Source of the DNA: Martinezella miluonensis
GTDB taxonomy: Bacteria > Pseudomonadota > Alphaproteobacteria > Rhizobiales > Rhizobiaceae
Length of the DNA: 64,000 nucleotides
Direction of reading: 5' to 3'
NCBI RefSeq assembly: GCF_900094545.1
Contig: NZ_FMAH01000027.1
Span: forward strand, 1 to 64,000
The notes below the pieces were generated by a model. The model worked only from the letters and a program-made list of their open reading frames with translations. It made no database searches and was not told where the DNA came from. Shown in pieces: positions 35,704-44,588 of this stretch (the stretch's first letter is position 1; each line of letters begins with the position of its first letter). A program made the translations under genes and the position numbers.

Positions 35704-36202
35704 ACTTTGGAGTAAATTCTCAGTGGCAGGTCACCACGAATTCGAGGATATTGCGATGAGCGAGTTTGAACGCCGTGGGGCGGCGGATGCGCTCGCAGGA
35801 TCGCGAGAAATGGTCGAGAGACAACTCCGCTACGGCTTTAAAAGTGAGCTCGAATGGAGAATTGGAAAGTTCGCGTTGGCCGGACCCTATCGGAAAGGAG
35901 TATCTGCGGAAGAAGCTCTCGCGGTCGCCGCCGATCCCTCTCGGAAAATCGACATCAAGGTACATAAACGGCTTTGGATGGGCACTGATTTTGATGTCCG
36001 TCCCCAGATCAGCGGACTCACATCGAAGCTGCTCGCAATTTCGGGAGAGTTGGACTGGCTTGTCCCGCCGAGCAACAAGGATGAACTGCTCAGCCTGAAA
36101 TTGGACGCGCGATACTTCGTTGTGCCGAGCGTGGCACACAATGCCCATTATGCCGCCCGACAAATCGTTCTTAACGAGATCGAGGACTTTCTTTCTTCTT
36201 AA
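35684..36202 (+). pseudogene. C-terminal half of an alpha/beta hydrolase
   Basis: The 172-residue frame reads as cap and C-terminal region only. GELDWLVPPSNKDEL carries the catalytic-acid position and PSVAHNAHYAARQIV the catalytic histidine. The oxyanion loop and the GxSxG nucleophile elbow are missing, because the upstream sequence is unrelated AraC remnant on the opposite strand. It is therefore N-terminally truncated and presumably inactive. Intact alpha/beta hydrolases occur elsewhere in the island at 37993 and 52137. Confidence 0.6.
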
Positions 36203-36434
36203 CGGCGGGGCAATCAACGCCTCCGGTCACGCAGGTAACCGGCAACGGTGGCAAAAATCTATCGATCAGCCGGTCCCGTCGCACCGAGGACCATTATCTT
36301 CGATGCGACGGCCAAACACTCTTCAGGTCGAAAGAAGTGGTTTCCGCCCTATCGAACATAGCATAATGGGAAAAGCGATCTCCACGCTTACAGTGTTGGA
36401 TACGGCCGAGGTGCACGGGGAAATCGCCTTTAAC

Positions 36435-37709
36435 CTAAAATCTGGGGCAGGCGCCGGGTAAAAGCTTTTGAACCTCGTTTGCCATTTTCGGTAAGGTCGT
36501 CTCTGCGGTGGTACGCCCGCTCGCTACGTCGTTGATGTGGTTTTGGATGACATCGACGATCTTGGCACTGTTCTGGCCCGACCAATTGTACCAACCCGTC
36601 ATGAACGGCAGCTCCAGGATAGCCGCGTTCAGATTGGGGCGCTTATCAAAATACCCCTTGAGATATTTGTCGTCCCGCAGCGCCAAGTCGTTTCCTGGTA
36701 GGTAGCCGGTGTATTCTGTCATAAGCGTCTGGCCTTCAGGGCCTGTTACGAACTTGACCCATTCAAACGCTGCTTTCTGTCTTGCCGGGTCTTTTGCGAG
36801 AATCATGGCGACGGAGCCACCGGGGGGTAGCCGACCTTCTTTTGCCGGAATTGGTAGCGGCGCAGTCTTCACCGTGAACTTTCCGACAGCTTCCTTTTCG
36901 AACCGCGCGACCGAACCGTTAGACGCCATATAAATACCGAGCTTTCCGGCGGAAAACGCCTGTCGGCCTTGTGCCCAGCCCATGTCGGGCATTCCGGACT
37001 TGCGGAAGGCCTGCAGTTGTTCGAGCGCCCATTTTCCGTGTTCGTCGGAGAACGATACCGTGCAACCGTCAGCAGATCCCATGGAACCTCCGGCGCTGTT
37101 GACAAGCGCCTGGTAACCCCAGTTTCCGCTCAAGTCGTGCGGATAGACAAAGCCGACAACGCCTTCGGCGGGATCCGTCATCTTTTTTCCAAGTTCGACG
37201 ATAGCGTCCCAGTCACGCGGGAAGGTCGCCATGGACCCGCCGGCCTTTTTCAACAGGTTCTCGTTGACATAAAGGATCGGCATGGCGAGTGTGAACGGCA
37301 AACCGTAGACCTTGCCTTCAACTTGGCCGACCGCCAGTGTCGATGGCGTGTAACCGAGTTGCGCCCACTCTTGCTTATTCGAAACGAACTGGTCCAGTTG
37401 GACGGCCTGATTCTTTCCCGTCAGAACCCGAAGTTGATTAAGGCCATTGAAATAAACATCGGGGGCTTCGTTGATGAGCGAGTCACGCAGAACTTGCACT
37501 ATGCCAGTGTCATAGGTTTCCGCAGGTTGCTTATATTCGATGCTGATATCCGGATGTTTCGCGTGGAATTCGCTCGCGAGCTGTTCCAAAACCTCCTTGT
37601 ATTGGCTTGGAAATGCATACAGCACTGCGAGCTTAGTTTCCCCAAAGGCCGAGTTACAGAAGCCAATCGTCACGGCTATTGCGGTCAAAAGCAATTTGGC
37701 TGATTTCAT
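36435..37709 (-). CDS. UgpB-like periplasmic binding protein A (SBP family 1)
   Basis: The 424-residue protein has a signal peptide MKSAKLLLTAIAV with cleavage near AFGET. Its body is of the extracellular solute-binding protein family 1: FPSQYKEVLEQLASEFHAKHPD, YFNGLNQLRVL, YGLPFTLAMPILYVNENLLKKAGG and GYLPGNDLAL, with WYNWSGQNSAKI near the C-terminus. It is clearly paralogous to the proteins at 40110 and 50763, sharing the GYLPGN and WYNWSG blocks with the first. The gene follows an alpha/beta hydrolase gene on the minus strand. No matching intact permease or ATPase lies nearby. UgpB-type proteins bind glycerol-3-phosphate or its diesters, but the ligand here is unproven. Confidence 0.9.
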   Translation of the reverse strand: MKSAKLLLTAIAVTIGFCNSAFGETKLAVLYAFPSQYKEVLEQLASEFHAKHPDISIEYKQPAETYDTGIVQVLRDSLINEAPDVYFNGLNQLRVLTGKNQAVQLDQFVSNKQEWAQLGYTPSTLAVGQVEGKVYGLPFTLAMPILYVNENLLKKAGGSMATFPRDWDAIVELGKKMTDPAEGVVGFVYPHDLSGNWGYQALVNSAGGSMGSADGCTVSFSDEHGKWALEQLQAFRKSGMPDMGWAQGRQAFSAGKLGIYMASNGSVARFEKEAVGKFTVKTAPLPIPAKEGRLPPGGSVAMILAKDPARQKAAFEWVKFVTGPEGQTLMTEYTGYLPGNDLALRDDKYLKGYFDKRPNLNAAILELPFMTGWYNWSGQNSAKIVDVIQNHINDVASGRTTAETTLPKMANEVQKLLPGACPRF

Positions 37710-37992
37710 GCTTATCTTCCTAAAGAAGGGCGCGATGGGAGGGTGCAGCTGACACACCGCTTTGAAGTTCGGCTTCAACATGATGCTCTGCAATGCTATC
37801 GAGTCCACAGATGACCCGTCGATGACAGTAGTTTCGACAACCATGTAATTTGTCTAGCGATTGCCGCGGCGCATCTCCTTGAAAAGGCGTCGAGCTCATG
37901 TCGCGCAGCAAGCCGCAGGACAGGCTGATGCAAACAGACTGGCTCGCCGATATTTGAGGCCGTGTTCACCAGCGGCTTCCTGGTCGAGACCT

Positions 37993-38943
37993 CTACTGAG
38001 GGAGCGATTCCAGCCAGTCGAGTACGATATCAAGGATCTGATCCGAGTTGGAATCGCTCATCGGACAATGAGTGTTTCCGAATATGTCTTCTTCCGGAAG
38101 GTCAAGCCACCTGGATTGAGGATGTCTGGGAAAGTTATCAAAACCTGCCCGCGCACGACGCCAGTGCGTTTCCCAGTGGTCATGACCGGCTATGTTGTCG
38201 GCGAAGATCTGCAGGACCGGGGTGTCGCGTAAAAGATTGTTTGCCATCCCGATCTCCCAAGGTGGAGCAAAGCCAGGTTCGACAAGGCAGATTGCGCGCA
38301 CCAAGTTCGGCCAGCGTCTCAATGCTTCGTAGGCGTAAAGTGCCGCTGAACTGTGGGCGACGATGGCACATGGGCCGACACGCTTCACAAGCTGGTTATA
38401 GGCATTGATGTTCATCTCGTCCATATCGGTCCATCGAGGAACGATAAGCCTTGTAAAACTGTCAAAGTTCTCGACTGGGAACTGGCTACCTGTAAATGCC
38501 CTTCGCGAAGAATAAGACTGTGGCGTCCCGATGCGGAACAATGACCACGCTTCGCCCTTCGAGCGGAAAATCGGTTGCTTGTTATAGAGGCTAGGCAGAT
38601 GCGCCCAAGACGAACGGCCCATGCCTACCGCATCGCAGCAGAAAACGTCGTGGCCGCGTTCTAGGCTGCGCGTCATCCAACCTGGCGCTCCGTCCGCGTT
38701 CTGTTCCCATACGGATCCAGTCAGTCCTCCGCCGTGCCACAGCAACAGTGGGATTGGGGTCGTCGGTTGTTGGAGACGGAACTCCTGTACATAAATGTGC
38801 CCCATATCAAAGTCCCCGTTCGTATCCGCTATGAACGGTGTCTCTTGCTGCTGAAGTTTCAGTTCGTGAACGCGCTGGCCGGAAACGGTCTCAACGACGC
38901 TGCCGATGGAAAAGCTTGTCATTTTCGAAATCCAAAAGGCCAT
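37993..38943 (-). CDS. alpha/beta hydrolase (esterase-like)
   Basis: About 316 residues with an oxyanion-hole motif LLLWHGGGLTGSVWE, DAVGMGRSSW, a nucleophile elbow VAHSSAALYAYEA (Ser in an AHSSA context instead of GxSxG), and a C-terminal histidine candidate in FGNTHCPMSD. The start is taken at the ATG with AGGA eight bases upstream. The frame runs further to a TTG at 39042, without a ribosome site. It precedes UgpB-like protein A by about 280 bp on the same strand and is divergent from the GDPD gene. A role in cleaving an ester of the compound bound by that receptor is plausible. The relaxed elbow sequence makes the exact chemistry uncertain. Confidence 0.8.
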   Translation of the reverse strand: MAFWISKMTSFSIGSVVETVSGQRVHELKLQQQETPFIADTNGDFDMGHIYVQEFRLQQPTTPIPLLLWHGGGLTGSVWEQNADGAPGWMTRSLERGHDVFCCDAVGMGRSSWAHLPSLYNKQPIFRSKGEAWSLFRIGTPQSYSSRRAFTGSQFPVENFDSFTRLIVPRWTDMDEMNINAYNQLVKRVGPCAIVAHSSAALYAYEALRRWPNLVRAICLVEPGFAPPWEIGMANNLLRDTPVLQIFADNIAGHDHWETHWRRARAGFDNFPRHPQSRWLDLPEEDIFGNTHCPMSDSNSDQILDIVLDWLESLPQ

Positions 38944-39321
38944 TTCGCCATTCCTGCGTAAAAAGAACACCATCGTTCTATTGCTCGATGATATCCACGT
39001 CGCAATCGACACATCGTTTCGACGAGTTCTTTGCCTCAACAAATCGCCGTGTTGTCCAGTTCTCCGTCACCCAAATGTCATTCCCTGTCTGACTTCGCTG
39101 TCCATAGGCGGGCGATATCCCGCCAGATGCGGGCTGCCATTCCAGCACATGCGAGCCTGCTTCCGGTGAAATACGCATTCCATCGGTGGAACTGTTACGG
39201 TCTTTGAGCAGACAAGTTTCAAGGTTGTCGGGATGGGTGTCACAGAAGGTTTATCGATCGTGGCGATACCGAGCCGCAATTCTTCCACGCTGGTTGTGTC
39301 TTCTTAGAAAGGAACACACTC
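38944..39321. other. 378-bp divergent intergenic region
   Basis: This separates the hydrolase/UgpB-A pair (minus) from the GDPD/UgpB-B/phn genes (plus) and should hold both promoters. Short minus-strand frames occur but show no family features. I did not find a clear PhoB box or PhnF palindrome. Confidence 0.35.
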
Positions 39322-40071
39322 TTGTCCATATGGTCACCTTTGCCGCGCAAACTGCAGCGGCCTTTCGTTATCGCTCACCGCGGCCTGCCGGAAATCGCGC
39401 TTGAAAATACAAGGCGTTCCTACGAGCTAGCGCTCGAAGCCGGAACGGACACGGTGGAAACCGATGTGCATGTCACCGCCGACGGACGCGTGGTTTGCCT
39501 CCACGACGAGGATCTTCTGCGCGTGGCAGGATCCGATCTTCGCATCCAAGAGGTGACGATCGAGGAGGCCCGGGCTGCGTTTCCGGCCTTGCTCGAATAC
39601 GAGACGTTTCTGCAGATGACCGGCGACATGCCGGTGATGATCGACACCAAGGGTGCAAGCGTCGAGGATTTCCAGGTGATCGCCGGCGTGACCGAGCGCG
39701 CGAGCCTGACGGAAAGGATCATTTTCACGGCATACACGTTCGAGCTCGCCCGTGCGATCCGAGCCCGTTTTCCTGAAGTCGCAATATCGATCCATGCAAA
39801 CAGGGGGCTGGATCCGCTGAAAATGGCAAGCGAGGTCAAGGCGAGCTGCATCCGCCTCCTCGCCAGCGACTACGTCCCGGATCATATCGCCAAGCTGCAT
39901 GCGCAAGGCTACGCCACGATTGCGGTTGCCGCACCTCTCTCAAGCACACGGACATCGACCAGTCCCGATGCGCTGCGCGAAATCGCCAAGCTCGGCATTG
40001 CCGCCATCATCACCGACCGTTGCGATTGGGCGATGGAGACCCTTGCCGCCACGGATTCGAACCAAGCTTAG
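39322..40071 (+). CDS. glycerophosphodiester phosphodiesterase family enzyme
   Basis: The 249-residue GDPD enzyme has the catalytic H19 in AHRG, the metal ligands E46 and D48 in ETDVH, and the second catalytic H61 in CLHDED. The sequence then follows the TIM-barrel pattern of UgpQ-like proteins (MIDTKGAS, HANRGLDPLKM, IITDRCDWAM). No signal peptide is seen, so it should act in the cytosol on an imported diester. The start is a TTG with AGAAAGGAAC about seven bases upstream, because no in-frame ATG is available. It lies 38 bp before UgpB-like protein B and in front of phnG, a UgpB/UgpQ pairing joined to a C-P lyase operon. The natural substrate may be a phosphodiester or a phosphonate monoester. 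Confidence 0.9.
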   Translation: MSIWSPLPRKLQRPFVIAHRGLPEIALENTRRSYELALEAGTDTVETDVHVTADGRVVCLHDEDLLRVAGSDLRIQEVTIEEARAAFPALLEYETFLQMTGDMPVMIDTKGASVEDFQVIAGVTERASLTERIIFTAYTFELARAIRARFPEVAISIHANRGLDPLKMASEVKASCIRLLASDYVPDHIAKLHAQGYATIAVAAPLSSTRTSTSPDALREIAKLGIAAIITDRCDWAMETLAATDSNQA

Positions 40072-40109
40072 GTCAAATTCGGCAGTCAATCCAGAAACGG
40101 AGAATTGTC

Positions 40110-41387
40110 ATGAATCTCAATCGTCGAAGCTTTTTGATGACCACCGCCGTTGGCGTTTTGGCCAGCACCACAGTATCGGCATTTCCCCAAGGGGCAGGTG
40201 GTGTGAAGCTAGGCGTACAATATGCGTATGCGAGCACCTATGATTCGATCATGAAAGAGATCGTAGCCAAGTTCGCAGTAGTTCGTCCTGACATCCAGGT
40301 AGAAATCGTGGCAGCAGCAACGGACTACGGCGACCTCGCACAAAGGACGATGCGTGCCGCGATTGCGGGTGGTATGCCAGACCTGACGATAGGTGGCCTG
40401 AACACCGTCGAACTTCTTGCCGAGCGCAAGGTCATCGCGCCGTTGAAGCCCCTCATAGCAAAAGAAGCGGATTGGCAGGCCTCCGGCTACACGTCCTCTA
40501 TCCTAAGTCTTGGCAGCGTCGCCGGCGAACCCTATTGCCTGCCATTCACTATTGCGATCAAGAGCGTTTACTATAACCTCGAGCTTGTAAAACGTGCCGG
40601 TGGTGACCCCGAAAACCTGCCCAAATCCTGGGATGAAGTCATCGCGCTTCAGAAGAAGATTCAGGCGCTTGGTAACGGCATCAACGGGCTTTATGCCGAC
40701 TATTATTTTGACGACAATAATTTCTGCTTCCATTCCTGGGTGCAAGCACAAGGTGGTTCGATCGCCACCCCTGAGGGAAAGGTGGCTTTCGGCGGCAAAG
40801 AAGGCCTGCAGGCTCTCAAATGGCTACGTGGTTTCGGTGAAGCCGGCATGATCGACATGACCGTGTCGCAGGCCTATCAGGCCTTCACCGCCGGAACATT
40901 GGGAATTCTGATCGCGTCCAGCTCGCGCATCACCCAGTTGACCAATGGTACAGGCGATCGCTTCCCGATCAAGGTTGTCGCATTTCCTCGTTCGGAAAAC
41001 GGCACAATCCCCGGTGGCGGCGCGAGCGTAATGATCCATGCGAAGAGCGATGCAAAGCTCCAGGCTGCGTGGGAGTTCGCCAAGTTCGTCACTGGACCGG
41101 TCGGCTCGACCGAAATGGTGCAGCGCGCTGGGTATCTTCCTGGAAACGACCGCGTCATCAACGACGAGCGGTACCTGAAATCGTTCTACGACAAGAGCCC
41201 TGCTCAACGCACGATGGTTGAACAGCTCCCGCTCCTTACCAAGTGGTATAACTGGTCGGGCGAAAATGCTTTGAAAATACCGATAGTGATCCGTGATCAT
41301 ATGCAACAGGTCGTCGCGCTCAAGAAGACGCCGGAAGAAACTATCGGAAAGATGGTGTCGGATGTCCAGGCTCTGTTGAAGGCTTAA
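40110..41387 (+). CDS. UgpB-like periplasmic binding protein B (SBP family 1)
   Basis: The 425-residue exported protein begins MNLNRRSFLMTTAVGVLAS, a twin-arginine-type signal. Its mature sequence parallels protein A: YDSIMKEIVAKFAVVRPDIQVEI, LPFTIAIKSVYYN, GYLPGNDRVIND and WYNWSGENALKIP. The gene is 38 bp after GDPD and about 160 bp before phnG, in the same direction. That makes it the likely primary receptor of the C-P lyase operon. No permease follows. The ATG at 40110 has GGAGA upstream. The longer frame from 40020 overlaps the GDPD gene and is rejected. Confidence 0.9.
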   Translation: MNLNRRSFLMTTAVGVLASTTVSAFPQGAGGVKLGVQYAYASTYDSIMKEIVAKFAVVRPDIQVEIVAAATDYGDLAQRTMRAAIAGGMPDLTIGGLNTVELLAERKVIAPLKPLIAKEADWQASGYTSSILSLGSVAGEPYCLPFTIAIKSVYYNLELVKRAGGDPENLPKSWDEVIALQKKIQALGNGINGLYADYYFDDNNFCFHSWVQAQGGSIATPEGKVAFGGKEGLQALKWLRGFGEAGMIDMTVSQAYQAFTAGTLGILIASSSRITQLTNGTGDRFPIKVVAFPRSENGTIPGGGASVMIHAKSDAKLQAAWEFAKFVTGPVGSTEMVQRAGYLPGNDRVINDERYLKSFYDKSPAQRTMVEQLPLLTKWYNWSGENALKIPIVIRDHMQQVVALKKTPEETIGKMVSDVQALLKA

Positions 41388-41410
41388 ACATTGTAGAAGG
41401 TTTTCTCCGA

Positions 41411-41445
41411 CCGGGTCTGGCTGGGGAAAATCCGTCAAGACCCGG
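41411..41445 (+). repeat. 8-bp stem-loop between binding protein B and phnG
   Basis: CCGGGTCT at 41411-41418 pairs with AGACCCGG at 41438-41445. A weak T-poor tail argues against strong termination. It may reduce read-through or protect the binding-protein message. Confidence 0.45.
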
Positions 41446-41545
41446 AATTGCAGCATGCTGAGCCCCGGGTTCCGACCAAATTGCCAGCCCATAATGTTCT
41501 CTTCAAGGACATAAGGCGCTGGGCTCTAAAGCTAGGCGATATCAG

Positions 41546-42007
41546 ATGAATTTAATTGGAAAACACATGAAGCGCGCGCAACGCATATCGACGCTCGCAT
41601 TGGCATCGCCAAATGAATTGGATGACGTTTGGAAGATGGTCGAAAGCGAGCCTCGGTTTCAATGGATTACCACCCCCGAATTCGCCTCCACAATGGTGCA
41701 GGGTCGGGTCACAGCTGATGGCCAGCCATTCAATCTGGGAGAAGTCGGCATAACCAGATGCGTCCTCCAAATCGCCGACACTGAAGTGGTTGGCGCGGGC
41801 TACGTTATTGGGCGCGCCCGGCGCCGGGCGACACTGGTGGCTCTGATCGACGCCATGACCCAAATCGATAGTGAAATTTCCAAAAGCCTCCTTCAGGCGA
41901 TCTCAAAGCTTCCGGAAAAGCGTGAAGCGCGTCGCCGCACAAAGGAACAGGATGTGGCAGAAAGCAAAGTCAGCTTCTCGATCACGTCGGCAGGTATCAA
42001 GGCATGA
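41546..42007 (+). CDS. phnG: PhnG, carbon-phosphorus lyase core complex subunit
   Basis: The 153-residue protein matches PhnG in size (E. coli ~150) and in its hallmark MVQGRVTADGQPFNLGEVGITRCVLQ, followed by GYVIGRARRRATLVALIDAM. PhnG with PhnH, PhnI and PhnJ forms the core complex that couples phosphonates to ATP-derived ribose. The usual PETG box before MVQGR reads PEFAST, a local divergence. The first ATG is used; a second ATG at 41567 with GGAA upstream is possible. The stop overlaps phnH by four bases. Confidence 0.92.
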   Translation: MNLIGKHMKRAQRISTLALASPNELDDVWKMVESEPRFQWITTPEFASTMVQGRVTADGQPFNLGEVGITRCVLQIADTEVVGAGYVIGRARRRATLVALIDAMTQIDSEISKSLLQAISKLPEKREARRRTKEQDVAESKVSFSITSAGIKA

Positions 42008-42591
42008 CAACGACACTACCTTCAGCCGGGCTGACTGATCCAGTCCACGATTCCCAACGGATTTTCCGTAAGATCTTGCAAGCCATGGCTCGGCCCGGCC
42101 TGCCGCGCGCATTGTCGGCCGAAGCTCAACCACCAGGCCCGATGAGCGCTACCATCGCAGCCGTGGCGATCACCTTGTTCGATAGCGGCGTCTCCGTCTG
42201 GCTTGATGCCTATCACGACAATACGGCAACGAGGTCCTACCTCGAACTTCATACGGGCGTACGTGTCGTAGATCGGTTGGAAGAGGCCGATTACGCTATC
42301 GCAAACGGTGCGGCAAGCATACCGTTCGAGCGTCTGCGGCCGGTGGATCCGCGTACGCCGCATACCGGCACAACCGTGATATTGCATGTCAATTCCTTGA
42401 GGCAAGGTGACCGTGTTCGTCTGACCGGCCCCGGCATTCGAAGCGATATCAGCTTGCTTGTCGATGGGTTGTCTCCCGATTTCTGGGCAGACAGGCATCA
42501 CCGACAAAACGAATTCCCCCAAGGCGTCGATTTCATATTGGCGGATCACCTTTCGATCTGCGGTCTGCCGCGCACGACAAGGAGCGCCTGA
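42004..42591 (+). CDS. phnH: PhnH, carbon-phosphorus lyase core complex subunit
   Basis: The 195-residue protein begins with the PhnH N-terminal pattern GLTDPVHDSQRIFRKILQAMARPG and continues with ATRSYLELHTG and RLTGPGIRSD. PhnH is a PLP-transferase-fold subunit without the cofactor that dimerises in the core complex. The start overlaps phnG by four bases, and phnI begins four bases after its stop. Confidence 0.92.
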   Translation: MTTTLPSAGLTDPVHDSQRIFRKILQAMARPGLPRALSAEAQPPGPMSATIAAVAITLFDSGVSVWLDAYHDNTATRSYLELHTGVRVVDRLEEADYAIANGAASIPFERLRPVDPRTPHTGTTVILHVNSLRQGDRVRLTGPGIRSDISLLVDGLSPDFWADRHHRQNEFPQGVDFILADHLSICGLPRTTRSA

Positions 42592-42595
42592 AACC

Positions 42596-43714
42596 ATGGC
42601 TCAGACAATCAAGGGTGGTGAAAGGGCCATTGCCGCGACCCATAAGCTGTTGGCGAAACAGCGTCGTGGCGATCCATCAATTCCCGAGATCCATGCCGTG
42701 GCCATCCGCGAACAACTCGGGTTGGCCGTGGACCGGGTCATGGCCGAAGGATCGCTTTATGCCCCTGATCTTGCTGCGCTCGCTGTCAAGCAGGCGCAGG
42801 GAGATCTCGTGGAAGCCGCCTACCTCCTGCGCGCCTATAGAGCCACCTTGCAGCGCATCGGCACATCCAAGCCGATCGACACGACGAATATGGTGTTTCA
42901 CCGCAAACTCTCGACGACGTTCAAGAACGCACCGGGTGGCAACATCCTTGGTGCGACCTACGACTGGACGCACCGGCTGTTGGATTTCTCCCTGATTGGC
43001 GAAAGCGAGCTTCCCGAGGAAACGTCTGAGGACGCCTTCTCTGAAACAGAGGGGACATCTCCCATTACAAGCCAGAGTTTCTCCGGCACAGCCATGACAC
43101 GTTTCATGGAACCGACGGCGGAACCGATGGGGATGAAGGTCGCGGACATCACCGAGCACCCTCTTTCGTTCCCGACAACAAGAGACGCGCGACTGCAGGC
43201 CTTGGCGCGCGGTGACGAAGGCTTCGCTGCCGGCCTTGCCTATTCAAGCCTGCGTGGCTTTGGAAGAATGCACCCTTTTCTTTCAGACATGCGGATTGGT
43301 GACGTCGTCATCTCTCTCGAAATCCCGGAGATCGCAGAAACGGTCGCGATCGGCGAAATCGTGGTGACCCAGTGCGAGCTGGTTGCTAAACGGGTAGGTT
43401 CTGGAACGGAAGAAGATCCACCGCGCTTCATCAAGGGCTACGGGCTCAGTTTTGGACGTAACGAGCGCCGGGCAATGGCTATGTGCATCCTCGACCTCAG
43501 CATGCGCACAAGAGAATTCGGAGACGAACCGAAATATCCCGCGCAAGACGAGGAGTTCGTCCTGCTTCACCTCGACAATCTCGATTCCTCTGGTCTGGTC
43601 CAGCATTTCAAATTGCCTCACTACGTCGATTACCAGGCGGAATCGCTTTCGATCGCGGAGCTGCGCGCTAGCGTCGCATCCCTTGACGAAGAGACAGAAG
43701 AGGAGGCCATTTGA
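42596..43714 (+). CDS. phnI: PhnI, nucleosidase-like subunit of the carbon-phosphorus lyase
   Basis: The 372-residue protein starts AQTIKGGERAI and contains the PhnI core DLAALAVKQAQGDLVEAAYLLRAYRATLQRI and LSTTFKNAPGGNILGATYDWTHRLLDF. The C-terminal half includes KGYGLSFGRNERRAM and PHYVDYQAESLSI. PhnI removes adenine and forms the ribose-phosphonate bond with PhnG and PhnH. It is slightly longer than the E. coli protein (about 354). The upstream frame to 42458 overlaps phnH and is not used. The stop precedes the phnJ ATG by one base. Confidence 0.94.
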   Translation: MAQTIKGGERAIAATHKLLAKQRRGDPSIPEIHAVAIREQLGLAVDRVMAEGSLYAPDLAALAVKQAQGDLVEAAYLLRAYRATLQRIGTSKPIDTTNMVFHRKLSTTFKNAPGGNILGATYDWTHRLLDFSLIGESELPEETSEDAFSETEGTSPITSQSFSGTAMTRFMEPTAEPMGMKVADITEHPLSFPTTRDARLQALARGDEGFAAGLAYSSLRGFGRMHPFLSDMRIGDVVISLEIPEIAETVAIGEIVVTQCELVAKRVGSGTEEDPPRFIKGYGLSFGRNERRAMAMCILDLSMRTREFGDEPKYPAQDEEFVLLHLDNLDSSGLVQHFKLPHYVDYQAESLSIAELRASVASLDEETEEEAI

Positions 43715-43715
43715 T

Positions 43716-44588
43716 ATGATCCCTGAACAAGACGATGATTTTTCCGACGACTATAATTTCGGCTACCTGGATGAAAAATCCAAGCGTGCCATCAGGCGCG
43801 CCTTGGTCAAAGCTGTTGCGATACCGGGCCACCAAGTTCCGTTTTCCAGCAAGGAGATGCCTCTCCCACCCGGCTGGGGAACCGGAGGGATTCAAGTGAC
43901 GGCATCGCTGATCGGTCGAGAGGATCGCCTCAAGGTCATCGACCAGGGTGCCGACGACGCGACCAATGCGACGAGTATTAGAAACTTTTTTACGCGAGTG
44001 GCCGGGATCGAAACTACGACGGAGGCCAAGACGGCGACAATCGTACAGACAAGGCATCGTATTCCCGAAACCGTTCTCAGCGACGAGCAGATCCTGGTCG
44101 TGCAGGTCCCAACACCTGATCCTCTGCGGCGTATTAATCCTCGTGTGAATGAAACCAGGACGATGCACGCCTTCGGCGATTATGGTCGCCTCTACGTCGT
44201 GCTTTATGAGGATCTTGCCCGGCACGGGCAGGTGTCGACATCGTTTGACTATCCTATCCAGGTCAATGGCCGATACGTGTCCTCGCCATCGCCAGTTCCG
44301 AAGTTCGACAATCCGAAATTTCACCAGAACCCTGCGCTCGTGCTGTTCGGCGCAGGCCGCGAGCGGCGCGTTTATGCGATACCGCCTTACACCGATGTTC
44401 GCAGTCTCGACTTCATCGATCGCCCGTTCACCGTGCAGAAATGGAATGCCACCTGCGTCTTGTGTGGTTCCGACCACAGTTACCTGGACGAACTCGTCAC
44501 CGGCGACGACGGCCAGGTGCAATTCATCTGCTCCGATACTGATTATTGCGAAACGCGCCAGGCGGAAGCTTCAGGAGACGCTCAGTGA
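43716..44588 (+). CDS. phnJ: PhnJ, radical-SAM carbon-phosphorus lyase
   Basis: The 290-residue enzyme cleaves the carbon-phosphorus bond of ribose phosphonates with S-adenosylmethionine and a [4Fe-4S] cluster. The cluster and radical cysteines are placed exactly as in E. coli PhnJ: C247-x2-C250-x21-C272-x5-C278 (CVLC and CSDTDYC). The last Cys is the candidate thiyl-radical site. Also seen are AIPGHQVPFSSKEMPLPPGWGTGG and ETRTMHAFGDYGRLYV. The gene overlaps phnK by four bases through a GTG. All catalytic residues are intact, so the pathway core looks functional. Confidence 0.96.
   Translation: MIPEQDDDFSDDYNFGYLDEKSKRAIRRALVKAVAIPGHQVPFSSKEMPLPPGWGTGGIQVTASLIGREDRLKVIDQGADDATNATSIRNFFTRVAGIETTTEAKTATIVQTRHRIPETVLSDEQILVVQVPTPDPLRRINPRVNETRTMHAFGDYGRLYVVLYEDLARHGQVSTSFDYPIQVNGRYVSSPSPVPKFDNPKFHQNPALVLFGAGRERRVYAIPPYTDVRSLDFIDRPFTVQKWNATCVLCGSDHSYLDELVTGDDGQVQFICSDTDYCETRQAEASGDAQ

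Noticed and set aside
41388..41545. PhoB box in front of phnG
   Set aside because: No pair of CTGTCAT-like direct repeats with 11-base spacing could be read. Phosphate control is plausible from biology but not supported by sequence here.
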